This document shows positions 1 to 8,351 of a stretch of 64,000 bases of DNA, one piece after another. A model generated the notes under the pieces. The model did no database searches. It had not been told where the DNA came from and saw nothing but the letters and a program-made list of their open reading frames with translations. How positions within the stretch are numbered: position 1 is the stretch's first letter; every line of letters begins with the position of its first letter. A program made the position numbers and the translations under genes. Source of the DNA: Vibrio sp. J1-1 (GTDB taxonomy: Bacteria > Pseudomonadota > Gammaproteobacteria > Enterobacterales > Vibrionaceae); NCBI RefSeq assembly GCF_021728395.1, contig NZ_JAKKCM010000003.1, positions 310,001 to 374,000 of the forward strand, read 5' to 3'.

Positions 1-1272
1 GACAAAGCCCAGAAAACCATTCCAGGCGGTGTAAATTCACCTGTTCGTGCATTCAACGGCGTAGGCGGTTCTCCGCTATTTATCGAACGAGCAGACGGTG
101 CTCTGATTTTTGATGCCGATGGTAAGGCGTATATTGATTACGTCGGTTCTTGGGGGCCAATGATCCTTGGTCACAACCATGCAGTGATTCGCGAAGCGGT
201 AATCGGCGCTGCACAACGCGGCCTAAGTTTTGGTGCGCCTACAGAACTGGAAATTTCAATGGCTGAGCTGGTTTCTCAACTTGTGCCATCGATGGAACAA
301 CTCCGTATGGTTAGCTCTGGTACCGAAGCAACCATGAGTGCGATTCGCCTTGCGCGTGGTTTCACTGGCCGCGACAAAATCATGAAGTTCGAAGGTTGTT
401 ACCATGGCCACGCCGACAGCTTACTTGTAAAAGCAGGCTCTGGTGCGTTGACACTTGGCCAACCAAGTTCTCCAGGTGTGCCTGCAGACTTTGCTAAACA
501 TACCCTAACAGCAACATTTAACGATCTGGATTCAGTTCGTGAACTATTTGCTGCAAATAAAGGGGAAATTGCTTGTATCATCGTCGAGCCTGTAGCAGGC
601 AACATGAACTGTATCCCGCCAGTAGAAGGCTTCCATGAAGGCCTGCGTGAAATCTGTGACCAAGAAGGTGCTCTACTGATTTTTGATGAAGTAATGACAG
701 GCTTCCGTGTCGCACTTGGCGGCGCTCAAGCGTACTACAGCATCAAACCAGACCTGACAACATTAGGTAAAGTGATCGGTGGCGGTATGCCAGTTGGTGC
801 TTTCGGTGGCCGTAAAGAAGTAATGCAATATGTCGCTCCAACAGGTCCTGTATACCAAGCGGGTACTCTATCTGGTAACCCAGTAGCGATGGCGGCAGGT
901 TTTGCCTGTTTGAATATTCTGAAAGAAGAAGGCAATGAAAAACGTCTGGCTGAAAAAACTAAGCAGCTAGCGGATGGCTTTAAATCTCTGGCAGAAAAGC
1001 ATGGTATTCCACTAGTAGTAAACCAAGTGGGTGGCATGTTCGGCTTCTTCTTCACTGACCAAGATAGCGTAACCTGCTACGAAGACGTGACAAAATGTGA
1101 CGTTGAGCGCTTCAAGCGTTTCTTCCACCTGATGCTGGACCATGGTGTTTACCTTGCGCCTTCAGCATTTGAAGCAAGCTTCACATCTCTGGCTCACGGC
1201 AGCAAAGAAATCGATGCCACGCTAGAAGCGGCGGACCGCTGTTTTGCGACACTGGCTGCTGAAGCGCAATAA
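1..1272 (+). CDS. hemL: Glutamate-1-semialdehyde 2,1-aminomutase, 5' end cut by window edge
   Basis: This PLP enzyme converts glutamate-1-semialdehyde to 5-aminolevulinate, the first committed haem precursor in the C5 pathway. The reading frame is open from the first base. It enters at [18 protein letters not shown], so about eight N-terminal residues lie outside the window and the internal ATG at 160 is not the true start. The PLP-lysine motif [18 protein letters not shown] and the aminotransferase motif [10 protein letters not shown] are intact. The 423 visible codons fit the usual length of about 427. A strong terminator follows directly, so transcription ends here. Confidence 0.97.
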   Translation, partial: DKAQKTIPGGVNSPVRAFNGVGGSPLFIERADGALIFDADGKAYIDYVGSWGPMILGHNHAVIREAVIGAAQRGLSFGAPTELEISMAELVSQLVPSMEQLRMVSSGTEATMSAIRLARGFTGRDKIMKFEGCYHGHADSLLVKAGSGALTLGQPSSPGVPADFAKHTLTATFNDLDSVRELFAANKGEIACIIVEPVAGNMNCIPPVEGFHEGLREICDQEGALLIFDEVMTGFRVALGGAQAYYSIKPDLTTLGKVIGGGMPVGAFGGRKEVMQYVAPTGPVYQAGTLSGNPVAMAAGFACLNILKEEGNEKRLAEKTKQLADGFKSLAEKHGIPLVVNQVGGMFGFFFTDQDSVTCYEDVTKCDVERFKRFFHLMLDHGVYLAPSAFEASFTSLAHGSKEIDATLEAADRCFATLAAEAQ

Positions 1273-1299
1273 TCTTGCCGAGACAGTAACAACCAATTT

Positions 1300-1326
1300 A
1301 AAAAGGACCTTCTCGGTCCTTTTTTA
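1300..1326 (+). terminator. Rho-independent terminator of hemL
   Basis: An AAAGGACC/GGTCCTTT stem (1302-1309 with 1315-1322) is followed by a run of T. The preceding A-run could also let it work on the opposite strand. Confidence 0.85.
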
Positions 1327-1487
1327 TACCCATCACAGTAAATAAGTGTTCAGAAATAGCGTAGAAAAAATGCTTGAGAACAAGGCAAAATTTTTCGATA
1401 AGTAGTTACTCTACAATCAAAATTTTTAACAAAGTTATCAAGCATATTAACCAGCTAGAATGAGCAGTTATTTACTACGATTGGTAT
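1326..1487. repeat. 162-bp inverted-repeat element (MITE-like), non-coding
   Basis: The ends are inverted copies of each other. The left end begins ATACCCATCACAGTAAATAA. The right end, read on the minus strand, begins ATACCAATCGTAGTAAATAA. They match at 19 of 23 positions. The interior is AT-rich and has no ORF. The right end touches the stop codon of the small minus-strand gene at 1487-1603. A solo end of the same family lies at 55487-55519. No target duplication longer than a few AT bases can be made out. Calling it a miniature transposable element is inference from the terminal inverted repeats and the second copy. Confidence 0.6.
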
Positions 1488-1603
1488 TATCGCCAATTCA
1501 AAATAACTAAGATAACGAATACACCAACCACTATACCTAACCAAGGAGTGCGCTTGGCTTTTTTCTCGTTATGACACGACTTGTCACCATTGCAACAACC
1601 CAT
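1487..1603 (-). CDS. Small cysteine-rich single-pass membrane protein, 38 residues
   Basis: I recognise no named family. The ATG at 1603 is preceded at good spacing by AGGAG, and the frame runs 38 codons to TAA at 1487-1489. The N-terminus (MGCCNGDKSCHNEKKAKR) carries three cysteines, a histidine and a basic cluster. It is followed by one hydrophobic helix, WLGIVVGVFVILVIL, and a short NWR tail. The basic residues before the helix predict a cytoplasmic Cys-rich head by the positive-inside rule. CC...C...H could bind metal or be lipid-modified, but this is inference. It is convergent with hemL and divergent from the AI-2E gene. Ribosome site, composition and membrane topology together make it a likely real gene. 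Confidence 0.65.
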   Translation of the reverse strand: MGCCNGDKSCHNEKKAKRTPWLGIVVGVFVILVILNWR

Positions 1604-1747
1604 TTTAGATCTCCTGATTGATAACCGACTGATTTGTCGTCATTATAACAAGGTATGCTACTAGGCTCTAATTCCACGGTATTATAAGATCGGTAGTGCA
1701 TGCCGTAATAAAGGTTCAAAGCCCGTGTTATAAGCTAGAAACCGTCA

Positions 1748-2860
1748 ATGTCATCCGTAATTTGGACTTATCTTATGCCAAACAATCTGAAGATCACGTC
1801 GAGTCATCGCGTCCTAATGATCGCTCTACTCGCCGCTGCTTTTGCTTGCTACTTATTAGTCGAACCTTACATCAACTCGATCGTAATGGCATTCATCATT
1901 TCATTACTCATGTTCCCTGTACACGAATGGTTTGAGCAAAAAATGCCTAATCATAAGAACACGTCTTCGTTACTGTCTTGTGTAGTACTGACCTTTATTA
2001 TTGTGATTCCTCTGCTGTTTGTTTTTGCAGCTATCGTTCAGCAAGGCTCCTTGTTTTCGCAAAACACCTATAAATGGGTAACGAATGGCGGTATTCAGGA
2101 TATTTTCCAACACCCTTTAGTGGTCAAGGCATTAGCATTAGTTAATGAGTACTTACCTTTCGATAAAGTTGAGCCCAAAGCCATTGCGGAAAAAATTGCC
2201 CAGTTCGCCACATCATTTGGCTCAAACTTGGTCACCATCAGCGCAAAAATACTCGGTGATGCGACAAGCTTCTTAATGGACTTCTTCCTTATGTTGTTTG
2301 TCCTGTTCTTTTTGTTGCGTGATCACGACAAAATAATTTCTGCCATTCGACACATTCTTCCCCTCTCACGCAGCCAGGAAGACAGAATCCTGAGCGAAAT
2401 TGAGCAGGTATCAAAGTCAGCCGTAATGGGATCATTTCTTACCGCCATTGCACAAGGTATGGCGGGTGGGATTGGTATGTGGCTAGCAGGTTTCCCGGGG
2501 CTATTCTGGGGCACAATCATGGGCTTTGCCTCATTCATTCCTGTCGTGGGTACTGCTTTAATTTGGATACCAGCTGCGGCTTACCTTTTCCTAACGGGTG
2601 ACACCACTTGGGCAATATTCCTAACCGCATGGAGTGTGGTTATTGTCGGCTCAATTGATAACTTGTTGCGTCCATTACTGATGCAAGGCAGTGCGGGAAT
2701 GAATACCTTAATGATTTTCTTCTCACTATTAGGGGGCTTGCACCTGTTTGGTTTAATCGGTCTGATTTATGGACCGCTGATTTTTGCCATCACCATGGTG
2801 CTATTTAATATTTATGAAGAAGAGTTTCAAGACTTCCTAAATCAACAAGACAACAGCTAG
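1748..2860 (+). CDS. AI-2E family transporter (PerM/YdiK-type membrane protein)
   Basis: This is a 370-residue inner-membrane protein of the AI-2E transporter family (Pfam AI-2E_transport; PerM/YdiK/TqsA relatives). Family members export small molecules or ions, and some act in Na+/H+ antiport or autoinducer-2 movement, so the substrate here is unknown. Hydrophobic segments fall near residues 24-55, 77-98, 170-195, 230-255, 255-285, 290-310 and 320-355, with the usual soluble insert around 100-165. The conserved C-terminal signature around GLIGLIYGPLIFAI is present. Neither ATG 1748 nor ATG 1775 (MPNNLKITSSHRV) has a clear Shine-Dalgarno site, and 1775 is a plausible alternative start. A GC-rich hairpin follows. 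Confidence 0.88.
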   Translation: MSSVIWTYLMPNNLKITSSHRVLMIALLAAAFACYLLVEPYINSIVMAFIISLLMFPVHEWFEQKMPNHKNTSSLLSCVVLTFIIVIPLLFVFAAIVQQGSLFSQNTYKWVTNGGIQDIFQHPLVVKALALVNEYLPFDKVEPKAIAEKIAQFATSFGSNLVTISAKILGDATSFLMDFFLMLFVLFFLLRDHDKIISAIRHILPLSRSQEDRILSEIEQVSKSAVMGSFLTAIAQGMAGGIGMWLAGFPGLFWGTIMGFASFIPVVGTALIWIPAAAYLFLTGDTTWAIFLTAWSVVIVGSIDNLLRPLLMQGSAGMNTLMIFFSLLGGLHLFGLIGLIYGPLIFAITMVLFNIYEEEFQDFLNQQDNS

Positions 2861-2884
2861 TCAATCGTTAATCACTTCAAGCTT

Positions 2885-2920
2885 GGGCCAGATTGTGAGA
2901 AAATCTGGCCCTAATTATTT
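2885..2920 (+). terminator. Probable terminator after the AI-2E gene
   Basis: A 10-bp stem, GGGCCAGATT/AATCTGGCCC (2885-2894 with 2902-2911), is followed by TAATTATTT. The T-tract is interrupted, so leaky read-through into rsmC is possible. Confidence 0.55.
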
Positions 2921-2936
2921 CTGATGAACCAAGTTT

Positions 2937-3962
2937 ATGTCTGCTTATATCGCTCCAAGTCAAATAGCACAACGCCAACTGGAATACTTCCAAGGAAAGC
3001 ATGTTTTAGTCGCGGGTGAAGTTGAAGATCTGTTCCCTGTAGAGCTGACCTCCCACTGTGAATCTGTGGAAGTTTTTACTTCTAACTACAGCTATTACCG
3101 CCAAATTCGTACATCTAACAAAATCAAAAGCCACTTTGGCTCAGAGTTTGACATAGATACCCAAGCAGACATGGTTTTACTTTACTGGCCAAAAGCCAAA
3201 GCTGAAGCTGAATATTTACTCGCTATGCTCATGGCGAAACTTGGCGTCGATACTGAAATCGTTGTGGTTGGTGAGAATCGATCCGGTATCAAAAGTATCG
3301 AAAAGATGTTCAAAGACTACGGTCCGATCAATAAATACGACTCAGCACGTCGCTGCTCTTTTTACTGGGGGCAGTGTGTAAATGAACCCGCGCCATTTAA
3401 TCAGCTCGACTGGTTTAAGTCCTACACTGTCAGCTTAGGAGACCAAACACTGCTGGTTAAAAGCTTGCCTGGGGTATTCAGCCATGGCGAATTCGATCTA
3501 GGTAGCCAGTTGTTGCTGGAAACATTACCGCCATTGTCCGGTAAAGTGCTCGATTTTGGTTGTGGCGCAGGAGTGCTTGGCGCATTTATGGCGAAAGCCA
3601 ACCCTGAAATAGAAATTGAGATGTGCGATATCAATGCCTACGCAATCACCTCCAGCCAAGCAACACTGCAAGCTAATGAATTAAAAGGTAAAGTATTTGC
3701 TTCTGACATTTATTCAGATACGGCAAACGACTACCGATTTATCATCAGTAATCCGCCTTTCCATAGTGGTCTGGATACGAATTACAATGCAGCAGAAAGC
3801 TTACTTGGTGATGCACCAAGATACCTTCAAAAGCAGGGGGAAATGGTTATCGTGGCGAACAGTTTTCTGAAGTACCCGCCAATTATTGAAAGTGCTTTCA
3901 ATAATTGCGTGACGCTAAATAAGACGAAAAAATTCTCAATTTATTACGCTAAAAAACCGTAA
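2937..3962 (+). CDS. rsmC: 16S rRNA (guanine-1207-N2)-methyltransferase RsmC
   Basis: RsmC methylates G1207 of 16S rRNA in the assembled 30S subunit using S-adenosylmethionine. The protein has 341 residues (E. coli RsmC has 343). It shows the typical duplicated methyltransferase arrangement: a degenerate N-terminal half (1-160) and an active C-terminal half. The SAM-binding motif [14 protein letters not shown] lies at about 204-217 and the catalytic NPPF at 272-275. The gene stands alone between a leaky terminator and chiS. Confidence 0.95.
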   Translation: MSAYIAPSQIAQRQLEYFQGKHVLVAGEVEDLFPVELTSHCESVEVFTSNYSYYRQIRTSNKIKSHFGSEFDIDTQADMVLLYWPKAKAEAEYLLAMLMAKLGVDTEIVVVGENRSGIKSIEKMFKDYGPINKYDSARRCSFYWGQCVNEPAPFNQLDWFKSYTVSLGDQTLLVKSLPGVFSHGEFDLGSQLLLETLPPLSGKVLDFGCGAGVLGAFMAKANPEIEIEMCDINAYAITSSQATLQANELKGKVFASDIYSDTANDYRFIISNPPFHSGLDTNYNAAESLLGDAPRYLQKQGEMVIVANSFLKYPPIIESAFNNCVTLNKTKKFSIYYAKKP

Positions 3963-3970
3963 CCCTCCTC

Positions 3971-3998
3971 CGCGCAGGCGACAATCTGCGCGATTTCC
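3971..3998 (+). terminator. Hairpin after rsmC, weak terminator
   Basis: The stem CGCGCAG/CTGCGCG (3971-3977 with 3986-3992) is followed by ATTTCCT rather than a proper T-run. About 190 bp of AT-rich leader separates it from chiS. Confidence 0.35.
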
Positions 3999-4188
3999 TG
4001 CTAAAAATTCATCACACATAAGAAAAACTGCGTGACTCTGCACGCTTTGCAATCAACTTTCTTGTCAAAGAAAAAAAACTCGTTAATTTTGTTATTTCTA
4101 TCGAATTTAACGCCTTAACCGTTTTTAACGAGAACCTTGGCAGCAATAAATATTTTTTTGCTGCCCTTTATGAGTTGCAATCTTATCC

Positions 4189-7100
4189 ATGTTCAAATTC
4201 TACAAAAAACAGAAGTTTAAGCGTCTACAAAGCACGCTGATGACTGCGTTTCTTGTCCTCAGCCTTACGCCTCTAACCATTACCGCGTTTTTTTTCCTGC
4301 AGTCACACAGTCAAGATCTGCAAGAACAGAGCACGTCACACCTTTTGTCAGTTAGAGATACCAAACAGCAGCAGATTGTTGATTACTTTGAAGCACGCGA
4401 AACCGAAGTGATGGGCTTTGTCCGTTCGGAGTTAGCCTATGCCAGCGGTGGACGCTTCTATGGTTTAGTTAATGCATTCAGTCGCTTAGGCAATGACATT
4501 GAAGAGTCACGGCAAAATGCACAGCAACGTTACATACAAGGCAGTGGCGATCAGATAAAAACGTCAATATTGCCAGAGTCATCTAACTATGTAGGCAGTG
4601 AGCGCTATCGCCTGCTACACAAACGCTATCATTGGGCGTATTTAGAACTTCTTAAACGCTCTGAATTCAATGACATATTGTTAATCGATATTAACGGCAA
4701 CGTTACTTACTCAATTAACAAAGATGATAATTACGGTACGAATCTTCTCACTGGTCGCTATAAAGATTCCGCGCTAGGTAAAGCGTTTCAGCGTTTGGCC
4801 GACGATGTCAGTGAGCGCCGTAAAGTGAACGAAGACTACACTCCAATCCTTATCTCTGACTTTGAACTGGAAAATGGCAAGCAAGTTGCCTGGCTTGGTG
4901 CTCCTATCGTTCAACAAGGATATCTACACAGCTATGCCATGTTCCGGTTGTCAAACAACGGCATCACTAAATTAGTAGCAGACAAAAACCGCGAGTCACC
5001 GATTGAGACACTGTTAGTCGGAGGCGATCAACAACCTCGTACAATCAACACCAAACTAGGTGATATCCAAAACAGTATGGAAGTCATCAGTCAGGCGCTT
5101 TCTGGTCAAACAAACGTAGGCACTTATACAAACGGGCTCGATGAAGCGATTATCGCCGCCTATGCACCAGTTAAGACTCGTGGCGTGAACTGGGCGTTGG
5201 TCGTGCAATTACCAGAGAAAGACGCCTTTTCTCGTATTCACCGGTTGGAAAAACTCTTCGTTATTGCGATGCTCACGGCGATCATATTGGTTGTGATTGC
5301 CTCGCACTATTTATCGAATTTTATTACCTCGCCACTGCTCAAGCTAACCTGGGCAGCAGAGCGAGTATCAGCAGGCGACTTGGACGAGACAACATTTGAT
5401 ACCGTCAGAAAAGACGAAATTGGTCGCTTAGCCATCAGTTTTGAGCGTATGCAACGTTCCATTCGTGAAAAAATTCAGACGATCAAGACGCAAAATGAAG
5501 AGCTGGAAAGCAACATCCGTTTGATTCAAAAACAAAATGACGAATTACAACTCGCAGACAAGCTAAAAGATGAGTTTCTGGCAACGACCTCTCATGAACT
5601 GCGTACTCCTTTACACGGTATGGTTGGTATTGCCGAGTCCTTGATATCCGGAGCCAACGGTACGATTCCGGCAAACCAGAAGTATCAGCTTGATATTATC
5701 ATCAAAAGTGGCCAGCGTTTGGCTAACCTAGTCGACGACTTACTGGACTACCATAAAATGCGTTACGGTAGCATGGATATCCAAAAGTCGGCGGTCAGTC
5801 TAGCGAGTTCAACCCGACTGGTTCTGGAATTGTCCAGTCATTTACTTGGCAACAAGACCATCCGAATCATCAACCAGGTACCTAATGATCTCAAAGCAGT
5901 ATCAGCAGATCCGCAACGACTTGAACAGGTGCTTTACAACCTGATAGGTAACGCAATTAAGTACACATCTGAAGGTAAAATCGTTATTTCAGCAGGAGTT
6001 GTTGACGATCTAGTCCGCGTTCAAGTGGTCGATACCGGACAAGGTATTCCTGCAGAACACCTTGAACACATCTTTGAACCTTTAATTCAGGCTGGACAGG
6101 ATGAAAGTCGCTATCGTCAAGGTGCTGGATTAGGCTTATCAATCAGCCGCCAGTTGATTGAGCTAATGGGAGGTTCGTTATACGTAAGTAGCCAACCAAT
6201 GGTAGGGACCACATTCAGCTTCACTTTACCTCTCGCCAGTGAAGAAGAGATTCTGGCCACGCAGACACTGACTGCCTGCGGGCATTTCCAGGCGCCTGAA
6301 ATCAACTTGGACAACACCGATGACCTATCGCTGCCAGAGAACCCGGATGGCCCATTGCTTTATGTAGCAGACGACGAACCAGTCAACCTGCGAGTACTTG
6401 AAAGCTTTTTACGCTTAGAAGGCTACCGTGTACGAACCGTTTCTGATGGCCCAGAAACTTTAGCTCTTGTCGAACAAGAAAAGCCGGAACTGTTACTGCT
6501 CGATATCATGATGCCAGGAATGAGTGGCTATCAAGTATGTAGTGAACTGCGTCAAACCTATGATCATGCTGAGCTGCCAATCATTATGCTAACAGCATTA
6601 AGTCAAACCGAAGACCGTGTTAGAGGTTTTGAAGCGGGAGCAAACGATTATTTGTCGAAGCCTTTTAACAAACAAGAGCTTGCAGCCAGAATTAAAGCTC
6701 ATTTAACCGCAAGCAAAGCAGAGATGCGTCATATTGAGAATAAGATACTTGAGTCGGAACTTCGTCAAAGAGCTGAAGTTGAAGCGAGCTTACTTGAAAC
6801 TCAGGGTCGTTTGCTAGAACAACTTGAATCCGCTCCTGAGGCCATCATCTGCTTACGCGAAGATCAGCGCATTCGATTTGCCAACGAAGCTGCATGTAAG
6901 CTCTTTAAGCGTAGCTTAGAGCAAATTAAACGTTCTTCAGCTGACGAACTTATTGCTCCAAAATTTCTGACCGTTAAGCAACCACACTATTGCGGGAAAA
7001 TTGATATTTATATAGAGGACATTCGCCAAAATATTGAAGCCGATATTCTCAAGCTCCCTGAAGGTTCTGGCCTAGACGTTATGTACATATTCAATGTTGG

Positions 7101-7575
7101 CGGTGGCGTAAATACAGCCCGTACTCACAATCTGGAAACGGCAGTAGAAGTGCTTTCTCGCTATGCGTTTGACGGCGACAAAGAGCAGCTACAGAAGCTT
7201 AAAGAACTTGGAGGCGAGTTCACTCGACTGGCAGATAAAGCGTTAGGTAATCAAAAAGACAAGCAGGAAGTGATGCGTGAAGTACTGGTCGAGGCGATGA
7301 CTCATGCTTTGGAATACTGGGAGTCTGTGACTGGCGAAAGTAAGTTTACCTTTGCCGAGCAAAGTGGCCTTTGGCGTGTCTACCTAGATAGAAGTACGCT
7401 ACAAACCCGTACTCTAGATAAATACATGCGCATTGAAACCTTACCTAAAACTCCGCGCTGGAGAACAGTTTTAAGCTCTATCGAGTTCATCCTTGAGCAT
7501 TGTAAAGAACAAAGTCCGGAGCGTGCTTACATTGAAGCACAGCGCGATAAATTGCAAAAGTTACTTACCAGCTAG
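4189..7575 (+). CDS. chiS: Hybrid sensor kinase ChiS, master regulator of chitin utilisation
   Basis: ChiS is an inner-membrane hybrid kinase that activates the chitin programme. In V. cholerae periplasmic CBP holds it inactive until chitin oligosaccharides arrive, and it binds target DNA directly through a non-canonical C-terminal domain. The protein has 1128 residues: TM1 at about 17-37, a periplasmic sensor region to about 355, TM2 at about 356-376, HAMP at about 377-430 and a coiled coil. The HisKA motif TTSHELRTPLHG has its histidine at 469. The ATPase boxes are NLIGNAIKYT, DTGQGI and GAGLGLSIS. The receiver domain has its phospho-acceptor at D772 (LLLLDIMMPGMSG). A region of about 290 residues follows the receiver and includes the DNA-binding part. 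H469 and D772 are the numbers reported for V. cholerae ChiS. The gene lies directly upstream of the chb operon. Confidence 0.95.
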   Translation: MFKFYKKQKFKRLQSTLMTAFLVLSLTPLTITAFFFLQSHSQDLQEQSTSHLLSVRDTKQQQIVDYFEARETEVMGFVRSELAYASGGRFYGLVNAFSRLGNDIEESRQNAQQRYIQGSGDQIKTSILPESSNYVGSERYRLLHKRYHWAYLELLKRSEFNDILLIDINGNVTYSINKDDNYGTNLLTGRYKDSALGKAFQRLADDVSERRKVNEDYTPILISDFELENGKQVAWLGAPIVQQGYLHSYAMFRLSNNGITKLVADKNRESPIETLLVGGDQQPRTINTKLGDIQNSMEVISQALSGQTNVGTYTNGLDEAIIAAYAPVKTRGVNWALVVQLPEKDAFSRIHRLEKLFVIAMLTAIILVVIASHYLSNFITSPLLKLTWAAERVSAGDLDETTFDTVRKDEIGRLAISFERMQRSIREKIQTIKTQNEELESNIRLIQKQNDELQLADKLKDEFLATTSHELRTPLHGMVGIAESLISGANGTIPANQKYQLDIIIKSGQRLANLVDDLLDYHKMRYGSMDIQKSAVSLASSTRLVLELSSHLLGNKTIRIINQVPNDLKAVSADPQRLEQVLYNLIGNAIKYTSEGKIVISAGVVDDLVRVQVVDTGQGIPAEHLEHIFEPLIQAGQDESRYRQGAGLGLSISRQLIELMGGSLYVSSQPMVGTTFSFTLPLASEEEILATQTLTACGHFQAPEINLDNTDDLSLPENPDGPLLYVADDEPVNLRVLESFLRLEGYRVRTVSDGPETLALVEQEKPELLLLDIMMPGMSGYQVCSELRQTYDHAELPIIMLTALSQTEDRVRGFEAGANDYLSKPFNKQELAARIKAHLTASKAEMRHIENKILESELRQRAEVEASLLETQGRLLEQLESAPEAIICLREDQRIRFANEAACKLFKRSLEQIKRSSADELIAPKFLTVKQPHYCGKIDIYIEDIRQNIEADILKLPEGSGLDVMYIFNVGGGVNTARTHNLETAVEVLSRYAFDGDKEQLQKLKELGGEFTRLADKALGNQKDKQEVMREVLVEAMTHALEYWESVTGESKFTFAEQSGLWRVYLDRSTLQTRTLDKYMRIETLPKTPRWRTVLSSIEFILEHCKEQSPERAYIEAQRDKLQKLLTS

Positions 7576-7605
7576 AAACACTAGGTAATAACGCTCCGTT
7601 TCACA

Positions 7606-7645
7606 GCCCCTAATAATTCGATACAGATTATTGGGGGCTTTTTAT
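7606..7645 (+). terminator. Rho-independent terminator of chiS
   Basis: The stem GCCCCTAATAAT/ATTATTGGGGGC (7606-7617 with 7627-7638, one bulge/wobble) is followed by TTTTTAT. It separates chiS from the chb regulatory region. Confidence 0.85.
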
Positions 7646-7952
7646 ATCCAAGTAAAGTCGAACGTTCTATCGCTTCATTTCAACTCAAAGCTAAGCAGGG
7701 TTTTAGTGGCCTGTAACCTATCTCATTAGCGAAGCAATACTTCAAATCATCAAGGTAGGAAAATAAATTGATAGCATCCCCATCCACTTTATTTTCAAAG
7801 TAAACAAAGTATATTAATCAACTATTCACAACGAAAATCAGGCTAATTCTTCACCATTAAAAGCATAGATTTATAAACTAATAGCACAGATTGCGAAGTC
7901 AATCACAACAGAACGGCAGATTAAATTTCACCTTATAAATTAACATGAACGC

Positions 7953-7976
7953 TGCAAGTGAGATAGATCACGAAGC
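7953..7976. promoter_or_regulatory. CRP-cAMP binding site
   Basis: The core GTGA-N6-TCAC (7958-7971, AGTGAGATAGATCACGAA) has the exact CRP half-sites and spacing. It lies about 380 bp before cbp and implies catabolite control of the chitin operon, as known for V. cholerae chb. If the promoter is close to cbp, the distance would need a looping or upstream-promoter explanation. Confidence 0.6.
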
Positions 7977-8115
7977 TCAAGAAATCAACCTCAACATCCA
8001 TAATTAAACAACTAACAGGTAAGTAACCACTAACAATAAGTGTATGTATGGATACAAGCTGCGACGCATATCAAGGTTTAGTTTTCAGCCAAAGTTGGTT
8101 TAAAAGCAAACAAAA

Positions 8116-8165
8116 TGACGTTTGTAACGTGATACTCACTCTTTTTGACGTTTTTAACGGGATAC
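8116..8165 (+). promoter_or_regulatory. Pair of direct repeats spaced 30 bp, candidate ChiS operator
   Basis: TGACGTTTGTAACGTGATAC at 8116-8135 and TGACGTTTTTAACGGGATAC at 8146-8165 match at 18 of 20 positions. Their offset of exactly 30 bp, close to three helical turns, puts both on one face of the helix. Such phased repeats are typical of tandem activator sites. Assignment to ChiS is inference from location. The first repeat runs into GTGATACTCAC (8129-8139), which loosely resembles an SlmA site. Confidence 0.5.
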
Positions 8166-8351
8166 GAGTTTGATTATTTTAAGGATAAGGTGTTTTCTTA
8201 CTCCTGCCTAAGCCCTACAGGCCACTCTATACGTGACAAAGGTGAAAAAGCTTAAGTTGCAGTAACACTAGAGGTAGGTCTTGGCGAGTGTTTATCAATT
8301 GATGACATTCAATTCCATATAGTGAAATGAAGCAAACAGTAAGGAACAGCT

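Larger units (their letters stand above)
7646..8351 (+). promoter_or_regulatory. Long upstream region of the chb (chitin oligosaccharide) operon
   Basis: After the chiS terminator about 700 bp carry no convincing ORF. The region is AT-rich and holds a CRP-type site (7958-7971) and a pair of 20-bp direct repeats (8116-8165). The cbp ribosome site AAGGA is at the far end. In V. cholerae the equivalent promoter is controlled by ChiS, CRP and SlmA. I could not fix the transcription start; no -35/-10 pair stands out. Confidence 0.6.

Noticed and set aside
1537-1719. 60-codon minus-strand ORF overlapping the 38-residue gene
   Set aside because: It has no ribosome site and its translation shows no membrane or domain pattern. 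The neighbouring frame at 1487-1603 has both a ribosome site and a plausible protein.
1696-1935. 79-codon plus-strand ORF overlapping the AI-2E gene
   Set aside because: It overlaps the AI-2E frame in another phase and shows no family features; it is a shadow.
8129-8139. SlmA binding site in the chb promoter region
   Set aside because: GTGATACTCAC is one base short of the GTGAG/CTCAC dyad, so it is not listed as a separate feature. It is mentioned only because SlmA acts at this promoter in V. cholerae.
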